Source: a virus
IMG/VR virus record: IMGVR_UViG_3300036945_001153
Span: 1-31,647 of that record
Length of the DNA: 31,647 bases
Strand: one strand, 5' to 3'
Positions 1 to 6,915 of the stretch are shown in pieces. The notes under the pieces were generated by a model. The model was not told the DNA's origin, searched no databases, and saw only the letters and a program-made list of their open reading frames with translations. The first letter of the stretch is position 1, and each line of letters opens with the position of its first letter. A program made the position numbers and the translations under genes.

Positions 1-294
1 CTGAAAGAATCGAATGCCCGAAGAAAAGGACGAAGGCTGGAGCCAATCAATCGCCAGTTGAAAAGTCGGCATCCCCGCCAATGCCTGCCGCGTCGCGTTG
101 CTGTAAACGATGCCGCGATTACTCGTCGCGTCGCTCTGGCCGTAGGAGGATAGGGCGCGGGTCGCGGCGATGGGCTCAACGTAGCCGACGAGGCTGAGTT
201 TGCGGCTACCGTTGGCGGCGCCGTCGAGGGCGATGAAGTCGTCGGAGGCGGGCGTGGGCGCGGTGGTGGCGAGGGCGTTGATGCGTTTGGGCAT
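1..294 (-). CDS. Phage tail fiber/appendage protein, N-terminal part (cut by window edge)
   Basis: An open frame begins at the ATG complementary to 292-294 and runs off the left edge, giving 98 codons with no stop. The start reads MPKRINALATTAPTPASDDF, followed by IALDGAANGSRKLS. This D-D-F-I-A-L-D-G pattern is familiar from the N-termini of phage tail appendage proteins that attach to the tail before a variable receptor-binding or carbohydrate-binding C-terminus. It is the last visible gene of the leftward tail operon, 15 nt after the repeat protein. No Shine-Dalgarno sequence is present; the leader is C-rich. The function is inferred from position and the N-terminal pattern, because the distal part is outside the window. 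Confidence 0.6.
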   Translation of the reverse strand, partial: MPKRINALATTAPTPASDDFIALDGAANGSRKLSLVGYVEPIAATRALSSYGQSDATSNRGIVYSNATRQALAGMPTFQLAIDWLQPSSFSSGIRFFQ

Positions 295-309
295 GGGGAG
301 CGGGCTGGG

Positions 310-771
310 TCAGGTGGTGCGTTCGAGGTAGGCGATGGTATCGCCGTCGCTGAGGATGAAATTGTCTCCGGTGCTATCGCACAGGATGTCGCCGGAGACA
401 TCCGCGCGCACGCGGAGGATGGGGACGGCGGTGAACGCGGCCGCGCGGGTAAAGGCCACGGCTCGGCCGTTAGCGGCGAGCTCGGCGGCGGCGGAAATGG
501 GGGCGGGTCGCGTAATGGTCTGGCGGATACCACCGGCACCAAAGGTGGCGGTGGCGACCACTGGCGCGGGGCGGGTGATCGTTTGGCGGATGCCGGCGGC
601 CTGGAAGGTCGCGGTGGCGACGATGGCGGCGCTGCGCGCGATGGTCTGGCGGATGCCGCTGGCGGCCAGCGCGGCGGTGGCGGTGAGGGCGGCCTGGCCG
701 GCAGAGCGCAGCCGGAGCGCACCGATGGCAAAGGTGGCGCGGGCGCGGGTGACACTGAAGCTGACAGGCAT
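310..771 (-). CDS. Repeat-containing putative tail protein (21-aa repeats)
   Basis: This 153-aa protein is dominated by tandem 21-residue repeats over roughly residues 29-112, with the theme VATATF.A.GIRQTITRPAP. A weaker first copy covers residues 8-28. The C-terminal 40 residues are different and acidic (GDILCDSTGDNFILSDGDTI). Regular Ala/Thr/Ile repeats of this length would suit beta-strand stacking in a fibrous appendage, which is inference. It lies between a tail-fiber-family protein and the partial appendage gene. I recognise no named family. An opposite-strand frame of similar length exists here, but the operon direction and the phased protein repeats favour the minus strand. Confidence 0.6.
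   Translation of the reverse strand: MPVSFSVTRARATFAIGALRLRSAGQAALTATAALAASGIRQTIARSAAIVATATFQAAGIRQTITRPAPVVATATFGAGGIRQTITRPAPISAAAELAANGRAVAFTRAAAFTAVPILRVRADVSGDILCDSTGDNFILSDGDTIAYLERTT
436..687 (-). repeat. 63-bp tandem coding repeats (about 4 copies)
   Basis: The ten bases TCTGGCGGAT, or TTTGGCGGAT, recur at 519, 582 and 645 on the plus strand, exactly 63 bp apart. Each unit encodes 21 residues in the same frame. The two central units (about 499-624) are nearly identical at protein level, and the outer ones are diverged. Confidence 0.8.
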
Positions 772-779
772 GGGGGCCT

Positions 780-1181
780 TTAGCTGATCGTGAGGCTGAG
801 CTGGGTGGCGGCGAAGCTGAGGGTGGCGCCACTGGCATTGACCACGGCGTCGGGCGTGAGGGTGGCGCCGCCGACTAGGTTGCCACCGCTGGCCGCATCG
901 AATAGGCGAACGGCGTTGATGTTGCCCCAGGCGGCGGAGCTGGTGGGGAAAGTGATGGCGTTGGCGTTGGTGGTGACGCCTCCACTGGGCGCGGGAAAGT
1001 TGGTCTGATTGTTGGTGACCGCGACGCGCGCGTAGCTGCCGCCGGTGACTTCGGTGCCGCCGGTGAGGGCGGTGGTGGCGCCGACGATCAGGCCGGCATG
1101 GAGGGTGGCGGGGGCGGTGTAGGCCACGCGTCCGAGGACGGAGGCGGTGAGGGCGTTGCGGATAGTGACGTCGAGACTCAT
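780..1181 (-). CDS. Phage tail fiber-family protein
   Basis: This 133-aa protein has the layout of a small tail-fiber-like family found widely in phages. It has an N-terminal helix (MSLDVTIRNALTASVLGRVA), then YTAPATLHAGLIV, the diagnostic GGTEVTGGSYARVAV stretch, ITFPTSSAAWGNINAVRLFD, and a final beta segment ending LSLTIS. The length is typical of the family. No cleavable signal or membrane segment is seen. It is co-oriented with the tail genes, 8 nt upstream of the repeat protein. The precise structural role, such as distal tail or fiber base, is not established from sequence. Confidence 0.75.
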   Translation of the reverse strand: MSLDVTIRNALTASVLGRVAYTAPATLHAGLIVGATTALTGGTEVTGGSYARVAVTNNQTNFPAPSGGVTTNANAITFPTSSAAWGNINAVRLFDAASGGNLVGGATLTPDAVVNASGATLSFAATQLSLTIS

Positions 1182-1202
1182 GATGGGTGGTGGATTAAAA
1201 AG

Positions 1203-1571
1203 TTAGAGGGCGAGGAGGTAGCCTTTGCCCATCGTCACGGTAGCACCGGACTGGTCGGTGATGCGCATGATCGCGGGGTAGGTGACACCGGTGGTGATGG
1301 CCACGCTTTCAGTCGCGGTGGGGGTGATGGCGACGAGGCCGGCGGCGAGGTCGAGGGTGGCGATGCCTTGGCCGGTGGCTTTGTCCCAGAGGAGGGCGGC
1401 GGTGGCGGCATCGCTGGCCAGGACTTGGAAAGTGATGACGGTGGCGGGATCGATGACGTAGGCAGTGCCGTCAGGATTAAGCAGGCTGGCCACGATGGGA
1501 GCCGTGTCTCCCCGGTAATAGGGAAGTTCGAAGGTCGCCAGGGCGGCGGAGGAATCGCATGCGCAGCTCAC
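1203..1571 (-). CDS. Putative phage tail/baseplate-associated protein
   Basis: The 122-aa frame opens with GTG (complement of 1569-1571). It reads MSCACDSSAALATFELPYYR, then GDTAPIVASLLNPDGTAYVI, with later beta-rich segments (VITFQVLASD, GLVAITPTATE, YPAIMRITDQSG). The pattern 'YRGDTAPI..L...DGT' is common in small baseplate or appendage adaptor proteins that carry an immunoglobulin-like fold. That assignment is by resemblance only. A TTTGACA box lies 13 nt before the GTG, and there is no Shine-Dalgarno sequence. The only later in-frame Met is near the C-terminus, so GTG is the practical start. Confidence 0.6.
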   Translation of the reverse strand: MSCACDSSAALATFELPYYRGDTAPIVASLLNPDGTAYVIDPATVITFQVLASDAATAALLWDKATGQGIATLDLAAGLVAITPTATESVAITTGVTYPAIMRITDQSGATVTMGKGYLLAL

Positions 1572-1584
1572 GTGAGGAGCTGCG

Positions 1585-1591
1585 TGTCAAA
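1585..1591 (-). promoter_or_regulatory. TTTGACA box
   Basis: The minus strand reads CTTTGACACG, with 13 nt between the box and the GTG start at 1571. It is one of eight such intergenic boxes in the late region. Confidence 0.45.
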
Positions 1592-1604
1592 GTGCGCGGC
1601 GGGC

Positions 1605-1697
1605 TCAGGTCTGGCGGAGGGCGATGACGACGTTGCCTTCGGCCTTGGTGATGACGATGCCGGGGCCGGCCGCGAGGTTGAGGAGGGGCGGACGGCG
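1605..1697 (-). other. In-frame continuation beyond an amber codon
   Basis: Directly after the TAG that ends the 61-aa gene upstream, the same frame stays open for 30 codons. It reads RRPPLLNLAAGPGIVITKAE and then GNVVIALRQT before a TGA. The composition looks coding and echoes the C-terminus of the preceding 61 residues (PLLDL.AG..I.I). No ATG, GTG or TTG start exists inside. It is either a C-terminal segment severed by a nonsense mutation or one reached by stop-codon readthrough. Confidence 0.5.
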
Positions 1698-1883
1698 CTA
1701 GCCACGATACGAGATGACCGTGTTGGTCGCGCTTTGGTCGATGCGGATGCGGAGACCGGCGCGGAGATCGAGCAAGGGGCGCACGGCGGCGACGAGATCG
1801 TTGTGGCGGCGAGCAAAGCCTGCAAAAGCCTTGGGGGCTTTGACGATGTAGGGAAGCACTTGAGTCTGAGGCGTGGTGGCCAT
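1698..1883 (-). CDS. Small conserved-looking tail-region protein, stops at in-frame amber
   Basis: The likely start is the ATG at 1883, giving 61 aa: MATTPQTQVLPYIVKAPKAF, then AGFARRHNDLVAAVRPLLDL, ending VISYRG. An ATG at 1904 would overlap the upstream gene. The 'F.RRHN.L..A...L..L..G..I.I' pattern resembles short phage tail-tip or fiber-adjacent proteins, but I cannot name a family. The stop is TAG at 1698-1700, and coding-like sequence continues in the same frame to 1605. The gene may therefore be a truncated allele or a readthrough product of about 92 residues. The upstream gene ends 4 nt earlier. Confidence 0.5.
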   Translation of the reverse strand: MATTPQTQVLPYIVKAPKAFAGFARRHNDLVAAVRPLLDLRAGLRIRIDQSATNTVISYRG

Positions 1884-1887
1884 AAAA

Positions 1888-2736
1888 TTAAACAACAACG
1901 GCATTCACGGAGCGACGCTCCCAGATGTTTCCGATGTAGCGGTAGAGTTTTGAATTGCCGTAAACATAGGTGCCGGCGGCAAGTCCACTGCCTGAGCCGA
2001 GGCTGCAATTCCGGGAGCCAATCGCCGGTGGATACCCTTTAGCAGGCAGCGAGAGATATCCTGAGAGCAGGCCTACGTTCTGAACCGGTAGGGCGGCGAC
2101 GGTGGTATCCCAGGCGTCCTCCCGGTATTCGGTGCCGATGGCCAGAGCAGTCCAGTCGCGATATGCGGCGATGCTTTCGTTTCGCGCTGGGATGCCGGCG
2201 GTGGTGCCGTATGTGCCACCGGCGCCGATGAGATAAAAGTCGCGCTGGTTTTTGGCCGTGCAATCAACCGTGTCGCCCGTAGCCACGATTCCGAAGTTCG
2301 TATAGTAGTAGGCGAAGTTAAAAACCGGCGACGGGAATCCATTAAACTGATAGCAGGAGCGAAGCTGGGCGATGCTGGGCAGCTGGACGGAGACGGTGAA
2401 GGGGTTATCGTTGTCGACAAAGTTGGCCGGGATGGTGGCCCAGGTGCGCTCAAAGGTGATGAGATCGGCGACGCCGACGGGCGCCCGTGGCCCGTCAAAG
2501 CAGTGATAAGCTACGACGCCTAGCTCTGGCAGGATATCGCGAGGCATCCGATGATTCTCGGCGGGCTTTTGATAGCCGGCGCGCCGAACCATGTAGGTCT
2601 GTGTGATGACGTGGTGATTGCGGTTGAGCTCCTGAAACGGGGTATCGACGACGGGCGGGCCTTGCGGCACGAGCTCGTCGAAGGAGGGTTGACCGAGGGC
2701 GGTCTTGTATTGGGTGCGGCCGGCGGTGGAGGGCAT
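1888..2736 (-). CDS. Phage tail-associated protein, long copy of a tandem duplication
   Basis: This 282-aa protein starts MPSTAGRTQYKTALGQPSFD. Its first ~100 residues align throughout with the 98-aa product of the next gene upstream, including E.VPQG, QTY..R...Y..A and DGPR.P.GVADL.TF.R.W. The remaining ~180 residues are unique, rich in Tyr, Asn and Gly (FNFAYYYTNFG, AGGTYGTTAGIPARNES), and end with an aromatic beta-like segment (YVYGNSKLYRYIGN). The position between the tape measure gene and the fiber genes suggests a tail-tip or distal tail component. I recognise no named family. It overlaps no neighbour and lies 2 nt after the short copy. Confidence 0.6.
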   Translation of the reverse strand: MPSTAGRTQYKTALGQPSFDELVPQGPPVVDTPFQELNRNHHVITQTYMVRRAGYQKPAENHRMPRDILPELGVVAYHCFDGPRAPVGVADLITFERTWATIPANFVDNDNPFTVSVQLPSIAQLRSCYQFNGFPSPVFNFAYYYTNFGIVATGDTVDCTAKNQRDFYLIGAGGTYGTTAGIPARNESIAAYRDWTALAIGTEYREDAWDTTVAALPVQNVGLLSGYLSLPAKGYPPAIGSRNCSLGSGSGLAAGTYVYGNSKLYRYIGNIWERRSVNAVVV

Positions 2737-2738
2737 GG

Positions 2739-3035
2739 TCAGGTCGTCCAGTAGCGGTCAAAGGTGACGAGGTCGGCGACGCCGCGCGGGGTGCGCGGGC
2801 CGTCGGCGGTGAATGTGGCGACGAGACCGCCACTGATCTCGGATGGGCATTTGCTGTTCGCTGCGGCGCGTCGATAGGAGCGGAGGCGGCAGAGGTAGGT
2901 CTGGCGAATCAGAACTGTGGAGGGAGATTGGGCGTCGGGATTTTCGATGTAGGGCAGACCTTGCGGCACCATCTCATCAAAGGAGGGCTGACCGAGGGCG
3001 GTCTTGTATTGAATGCGGCCGGCAGTGGAGGGCAT
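2739..3035 (-). CDS. Phage tail-associated protein, short copy of a tandem duplication
   Basis: This 98-aa protein starts MPSTAGRIQYKTALGQPSFD and matches the first ~100 residues of the 282-aa gene that follows, ending at DGPRTPRGVADLVTFDRYWT. It therefore looks like an N-terminal-domain-only paralogue made by tandem duplication. The first ~75 bp of the two genes are also very similar at DNA level. The stop follows the homologous block directly, which suggests either a loss of the C-terminal part or a stand-alone domain. The ATG is preceded by a C-rich leader, 11 nt after the tape measure gene. The MPST-GR-YKT opening is also seen in the gene at 5435-5800. Confidence 0.6.
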   Translation of the reverse strand: MPSTAGRIQYKTALGQPSFDEMVPQGLPYIENPDAQSPSTVLIRQTYLCRLRSYRRAAANSKCPSEISGGLVATFTADGPRTPRGVADLVTFDRYWTT

Positions 3036-3046
3036 GGGCTGGGGGG

Positions 3047-4561
3047 TTAATAACTAACTTCGATGAGGGCGAGGCTCTCGCGGATCTGGGCGAGCTCTTC
3101 GTTGGCTTGCTCGAGCTGGGCGGTGACGGAGGCGAGGGGATCGCGTTCGGAGGAGTTGAGGGCGCCGATGGTGGACTGCACCTGGTTGGCGCGGGTGCTG
3201 AGTTGATCGGCCACGCTTACGGCCTCGCCACCGATGACGACGCTGGATCCGCGGTCGCGGGCATCGCGGGCGCGCTGGCGGAGGCGCTCCACCTCGGCGG
3301 CGCGGCGGCGATCTTCGGGGCTGCCACGCTCGCCGCTCTGGACCTCGGAGAGGGACGCGGCGGATTGATCGGCGAGAGCGGTGGCGTAGGCGGCCTGGGC
3401 GGCGGCGACCTTGGCGCGGGCTTGCTGCTCGGCGAGGATGGCGGCGTTTAGCCGCTCCTGGGCGCGGAGGCGGGCATCGGCGGCGGCGGCCTCCATCTTG
3501 GCGCGGTCCTCGGCGGTTTTGGTGATCTCCTCTTCGCGTGTGCGGCGGAGATCGGCGAGCTCGGCCTGCTTGCCCATGAGCTCGAGCTCGGCCTGGGCGC
3601 GCTCGACGGTCTTGTCCTTTGTGGCGTTGAGGGCGGACTGGGCATCGGCGACCTCGAGGGTGGCGATCTGGATCTTGCCCTCGGTGTCGGCGGCCTCTTT
3701 GGCGGCATCGATGCGGGCGGTGGCCACGGCTTCCTCGGCGCTGGCCAGCTCGCGAGCGGCTTGGATGCGGTCGTCGTCGAGTTTCTTTTGTTCGCGGGCC
3801 ATGGCCTCGCCGCGCTTTTTCTGGGCCTCGGCGGTGCGGGCTTCGTTGAGGCCTGCCATGTTTTCATCGTAGGTGCCGACTCCGAAGAGGGCGGAGACGC
3901 CGGCGACGGCGCGATCTACGCCGCCCTGGACGAAGCTGAGGAGGCTGGCGACCATGCCCAGGGCGCCCTGCTTGGCGCGGTCGAGGGTGTCGGCGATCTC
4001 GGCGGTGCGCTCGACGGCGGGATCGAGGGCGGCGCCGGTGGAGTAGGCGGTGTCGCGGAGTTGCTGCGCGTTGGTAAGCGCGGCGCGGAAGCCCATCACG
4101 AGGGCACCGATGCCGAGGCCCTTGACGAGGTCGGATGCGCCGGCATCGGCGAGGCTCTTCATCGCGTTCTTACGGGCGGCGGTGAAGCGGGCCAGCACTC
4201 CCTGGGGAGCGGGGGCAGACGTGGCGGAGGCGCCGCCACCAGCCGCTCCGGCGCGGGAGACGTCGGCGATGGCGGCGGCCTCATCGGCGCGCAGGCGAAT
4301 GGAGCCCCGGATGGCGGACTCTTCGGCCTTGGCGGCCTCCATGGCGGCGTAGCGGGCGGCGGTGACTTTATCGAGGCTCTTGGCCTGCTCGGCAAAGACG
4401 GAGGCAGAGGCGGCGGCGCTGCGGCCCTCGCCGGGGAGCGGGATGCCGGAGGCACGATTGATCTTCTGCTCGAGGGCGGAGACCTGCGTGCTGGCGTTGT
4501 TGAGCCCGGCGGTGAAGCCGGCGGTGTTGGCGGTGAGGACCGCTTCGATCTTAGCGTTCAT
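3047..4561 (-). CDS. Phage tail tape measure protein
   Basis: Starting at the ATG that overlaps the upstream stop (ATGA at 4558-4561), this gives 504 aa. The opening MNAKIEAVLTANTAGFTAGL with NNASTQVSALEQKI is characteristic of tape measure proteins. A hydrophobic stretch follows at about residues 147-162 (GLGIGALVMGFRAALT), and another at about 199-228. A long charged coiled coil, rich in Ala, Glu, Lys and Arg, occupies about residues 240-440, with many A-E-L-x-x repeats. At about 0.15 nm per residue this would predict a siphovirus tail of roughly 75 nm (inference). A longer reading upstream exists but lies inside the neighbouring gene. Position after a chaperone-like gene and before tail-tip genes supports the call. 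Confidence 0.85.
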   Translation of the reverse strand: MNAKIEAVLTANTAGFTAGLNNASTQVSALEQKINRASGIPLPGEGRSAAASASVFAEQAKSLDKVTAARYAAMEAAKAEESAIRGSIRLRADEAAAIADVSRAGAAGGGASATSAPAPQGVLARFTAARKNAMKSLADAGASDLVKGLGIGALVMGFRAALTNAQQLRDTAYSTGAALDPAVERTAEIADTLDRAKQGALGMVASLLSFVQGGVDRAVAGVSALFGVGTYDENMAGLNEARTAEAQKKRGEAMAREQKKLDDDRIQAARELASAEEAVATARIDAAKEAADTEGKIQIATLEVADAQSALNATKDKTVERAQAELELMGKQAELADLRRTREEEITKTAEDRAKMEAAAADARLRAQERLNAAILAEQQARAKVAAAQAAYATALADQSAASLSEVQSGERGSPEDRRRAAEVERLRQRARDARDRGSSVVIGGEAVSVADQLSTRANQVQSTIGALNSSERDPLASVTAQLEQANEELAQIRESLALIEVSY

Positions 4562-5289
4562 GGGGCGGTGGGATCTTCGCCGGTGGCGGGGGTGACGCGG
4601 GCTTGCCAGACGGCGCGCTCGGCGGGGGTGAGATCGTTCCAGGCTTCGAGGGCCTCGCCCTTGATTCGGTCGGCGGCGTTGAAGTCCACGAAGCTCTCGC
4701 CCTCGCGCTTGATGCGGAGAATCTTCTGATACTGGAAAAGGCGGGCGAGGGGGGTCTCGATCAGCGGGCGGCCGGTGGCGGGATCTACGGGGCCGAGCTC
4801 CTGGCAAAGGGGGACGAGCAGACTGGCCAGGAAGTGGGCGCCGATGGGAGCGCGGGCGGCGGGCTGGCCATCCTCGGGGGCGGTGCGTGGGGCGCCGCTG
4901 TCGGCGAAGGTGGCGTCGAACCAGAGGGAGAGATCGGCGTGATCGGAGGTGAGGAGCTCGGGGGCTCGACGCCAGCGACGGAGGATGGCGGCGCGGTGCA
5001 GGCGGAAAACGAGGCCGGCGAAATAGCGCGGGCGGACGTAGCGGAGGAGCCAGAGCACGGAGATGATGTGCTCGGCGGTGGCCTCGGCAGGATCGCCGCA
5101 GACGAAGGGGGAGCGGTAGCTGTCGAGGACGTGGAGATCGGCCGGGGTGAGGGGGCGGAGGGCGAGGCCGGCCACGGGGCGGGCGACGTCGAAGAAGGCC
5201 TCGGAGCGGCGCTCTTCCTCGGCGGCGCAGGCCTCGCGCCAGCGGGCGACGTAGTTCTCTTCGCAGAATAGATCGAAGGCGGAAGGCAT
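4558..5289 (-). CDS. Putative tail assembly chaperone-like protein
   Basis: This 243-aa protein opens MPSAFDLFCEENYVARWREA and contains LRPLTPADLHVLDSYRSPFV, then a helical segment (HIISVLWLLRYVRPRY). The layout 'L.PLT..D...L....SPF' followed by helices is reminiscent of proteins encoded just before the tape measure gene, the usual place for tail assembly chaperones. No slippery-site frameshift pair was identified. The stop overlaps the tape measure start by 4 bp, so the two are probably translationally coupled. It is the first gene after the terminator at 5355-5385. Confidence 0.55.
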   Translation of the reverse strand: MPSAFDLFCEENYVARWREACAAEEERRSEAFFDVARPVAGLALRPLTPADLHVLDSYRSPFVCGDPAEATAEHIISVLWLLRYVRPRYFAGLVFRLHRAAILRRWRRAPELLTSDHADLSLWFDATFADSGAPRTAPEDGQPAARAPIGAHFLASLLVPLCQELGPVDPATGRPLIETPLARLFQYQKILRIKREGESFVDFNAADRIKGEALEAWNDLTPAERAVWQARVTPATGEDPTAP

Positions 5290-5434
5290 GAGGGGAAAAG
5301 CGGAAAGTCGGAACGCGGAAAAGGTGAAATAGGAGGCGGAGGGTAAAAATGGAAACGCCCCGGCCGGGCGGGCCGGGCGGGGCGTGGTTTGAGCTTTTCG
5401 CGTTTCCGCGCTTCAGCCTTTCCGCGTTTTCCGT
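5290..5434. repeat. Spacer with GCGGAAA-family repeats in both orientations
   Basis: The spacer carries GCGGAAA/ACGCGGAAAAGG copies at 5299-5325 and their reverse complements (CGTTTCCGCG, CTTTCCGCGTTTTCC) at 5399-5434, with a GC-rich terminator hairpin between them. The same sequence family recurs at 6916-6996. No gene was seen. Confidence 0.65.
5355..5385 (-). terminator. Hairpin terminator in the tail operon
   Basis: ACGCCCC (5355-5361) pairs with GGGGCGT (5379-5385) around a very GC-rich interior. On the minus strand the stem is followed by GTTTCCATTTTTACC. It lies after the 121-aa structural gene and before the chaperone-like gene. Confidence 0.65.
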
Positions 5435-5800
5435 TTAGATCTTCTCGCGGGCGGTGAAGGTGAACTTGTGGATGCCAGCCTGCTCGCGGACGAGGCCGAC
5501 CTCGCCGACGAAGTAGGTCACGGAGTCCTCGATGAACTCGTCGCCGCTCTGGGGGACGGGCTGCGCGGCGGTGGCCTTCTGCGCGGTGATCTGCTTCGTC
5601 GCGGCACCCTCGACCTGCACGGCGCCGTTGGGCTTGCCGTCGCCGTCTTGGCGCTCGGCGAGGGTGACGGGGTTGGTCGTCGGGTTGCCCTCGGTGATGA
5701 AGGTCTGCCCAGCGGCGACGCCGGTGGTGAAGGTGATCGAGGGGGAGCCAAAGCCGATCTGGGCGTTGGTCTTGTAAATGCGGCCGGAGGTGGAGGGCAT
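5435..5800 (-). CDS. Putative major tail/structural protein
   Basis: This 121-aa protein begins MPSTSGRIYKTNAQIGFGSP, sharing the MPST-GR-YKT opening with the two duplicated tail proteins further along the operon. It then has beta-rich Thr/Gly segments (SITFTTGVAAGQTFITEG, GAVQVEGAATKQIT) and ends HKFTFTAREKI. Size, composition and position before the chaperone-like and tape measure genes would suit a tail tube or other virion structural subunit. It could equally be a decoration protein. No family is named with confidence. It is followed by a hairpin terminator, and its leader lacks a Shine-Dalgarno sequence. Confidence 0.55.
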   Translation of the reverse strand: MPSTSGRIYKTNAQIGFGSPSITFTTGVAAGQTFITEGNPTTNPVTLAERQDGDGKPNGAVQVEGAATKQITAQKATAAQPVPQSGDEFIEDSVTYFVGEVGLVREQAGIHKFTFTAREKI

Positions 5801-5810
5801 GGCAGGTAAA

Positions 5811-5845
5811 AGTAGTGAGTAGCGAGTAGTGAGTAGCGAGTAGGG
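5811..5845. repeat. Heptamer tandem repeat AGTAGYG
   Basis: Five consecutive 7-bp units alternate AGTAGTG and AGTAGCG, with the last being AGTAGGG. They fill nearly all of the spacer between two structural genes. Confidence 0.9.
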
Positions 5846-5848
5846 CGG

Positions 5849-6289
5849 TTACTTCGCGGTGGTGTTCTGGACGATGCCGAGGACGGCCACGGTGGCGGAG
5901 GTGGCGATCATGACGACGGCGGGGCGCCAGCCAGTGACGACATCGGCGACGGGGGCGAGGCCGCCAGCGGTGGCGGACGCGACGATGACATCGCCCCGGG
6001 CGACGGTGGCGAGGCCGTGGGTGAAGGCGGGATCGGAAAGGACGACGTCGATGGGCTGGTTGATGCCGGCGGTGTTGGCGGCGACGCCGCGCACGCCGTT
6101 GAGGATGGCGGCGGGGGTGACGAGGTTGGCGTCGTAGAGTTTGAACTTGGGGCGGCTGAAGGCATCAAGATCGGCGGTGTCTTCGTAGACCGTTTGACCG
6201 GCGGTGATCGCCACGGCAGCGAGGCCGGAGATGATGACGGCGAGGGAGGAGGGCTGGACGTTTGCGGCAGTGAGGGTGAGATCGGCCAT
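5849..6289 (-). CDS. Virion structural protein (capsid decoration-like)
   Basis: This 146-aa protein starts MADLTLTAANVQPSSLAVII. Its beta-rich Gly/Ala/Val pattern includes 'ITAGQTVYEDTADLDAF', 'VRGVAANTAGINQPIDVV', 'ARGDVIVASATAGGLAPVAD' and 'VLGIVQNTTA'. I recognise this as a small phage structural family often encoded near head or tail genes and likened to capsid decoration proteins. Its position after the connector genes would also permit a tail role. No Shine-Dalgarno sequence is present; the leader is CAACACCTCCTACC. A TTTGACA box in the loop of a 10-bp hairpin lies 26 nt upstream. Confidence 0.6.
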   Translation of the reverse strand: MADLTLTAANVQPSSLAVIISGLAAVAITAGQTVYEDTADLDAFSRPKFKLYDANLVTPAAILNGVRGVAANTAGINQPIDVVLSDPAFTHGLATVARGDVIVASATAGGLAPVADVVTGWRPAVVMIATSATVAVLGIVQNTTAK

Positions 6290-6303
6290 GGTAGGAGGTG
6301 TTG

Positions 6304-6335
6304 CCGAGCGCGCGCTGTCAAAAGGGCGCGCTCGG
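6304..6335 (-). promoter_or_regulatory. Hairpin presenting a TTTGACA box in its loop
   Basis: CCGAGCGCGC (6304-6313) is a perfect inverted repeat of GCGCGCTCGG (6326-6335). The 12-nt loop contains TTTTGACA on the minus strand (box at 6316-6322). The box is 26 nt before the ATG at 6289. No T-tract follows, so it is not an obvious terminator. Confidence 0.5.
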
Positions 6336-6368
6336 AATGACCAATGACCAATGACGAATGACCAATGG
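6336..6368. repeat. Heptamer tandem repeat AATGACC
   Basis: There are four complete 7-bp units (AATGACC, AATGACC, AATGACG, AATGACC) plus a partial one, lying between the hairpin and the end of the 173-aa gene. Confidence 0.9.
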
Positions 6369-6392
6369 AAAGCCTCCGGCCGGTTCGCGGAT

Positions 6393-6914
6393 TCAGGCCG
6401 TCGCGATGGCGGGAAGGGCCTGTGTCTCGGCGTAGTCCACGAAGTCGTTGGGGATGGCGATCTGGAGGGTGAAGACTAGGCGGCTGCGGTCGCGCTCGCC
6501 CTCCTTCAAGAGGGCGATGGAGCCGGCGGCCTCTTCGATATCGAGGAGGCAGTAGGGGCGGAAGCCGGGGACGGCGCCGTGGCTGAAGAGGCGGCGGCTC
6601 AGGCCGAGCCAGGCGTGGTGGCGGGCGATGCCTCCAGCGCGGGGGGTGGTGATCTCGACGGAGAACTGGCCTCGGTAGTGGTTGTAGAAGGCCACGCCTT
6701 GGCGGGTGAAGGCCATCTGCCCGCTGGCCTTGGTGAAGATGCCAGCCTCGACGGAGAGGCGGGGGAGCTCGACGCCCTCGGCATCCTTGGCGAACTCTTC
6801 GTCATCGAGGCGACCACGGATGGTGGTGGAGTCGCCTGCGCCGGCGGCGATGAGGAGGCCCACGGCCTGGCGTTCGATGTTGAGCTCGAATTGGAAAATC
6901 TCGTTGGGGGACAT
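6393..6914 (-). CDS. Putative tail completion/minor tail protein
   Basis: This 173-aa protein begins MSPNEIFQFELNIERQAVGL. Central features include FTRQGVAFYNHYRGQFSVEI, then TTPRAGGIARHHAWLGLSR and a beta-rich C-terminus (SRLVFTLQIAIPNDFVDYAE). The position after two connector-like genes and before tail structural genes is where tail terminator or completion proteins are encoded. The 'Y..RG.f.V.I.T.R' stretch would fit such a role, but only by resemblance. The leader is the GCGGAAA repeat block, without a Shine-Dalgarno sequence. The function is uncertain. Confidence 0.5.
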   Translation of the reverse strand: MSPNEIFQFELNIERQAVGLLIAAGAGDSTTIRGRLDDEEFAKDAEGVELPRLSVEAGIFTKASGQMAFTRQGVAFYNHYRGQFSVEITTPRAGGIARHHAWLGLSRRLFSHGAVPGFRPYCLLDIEEAAGSIALLKEGERDRSRLVFTLQIAIPNDFVDYAETQALPAIATA

Positions 6915-6915
6915 G

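Noticed and set aside
3761-4729. 322-codon plus-strand open frame opposite the tape measure gene
   Set aside because: Its Gly-rich composition mirrors the Ala-rich coiled coil on the other strand, and it has no known domain.
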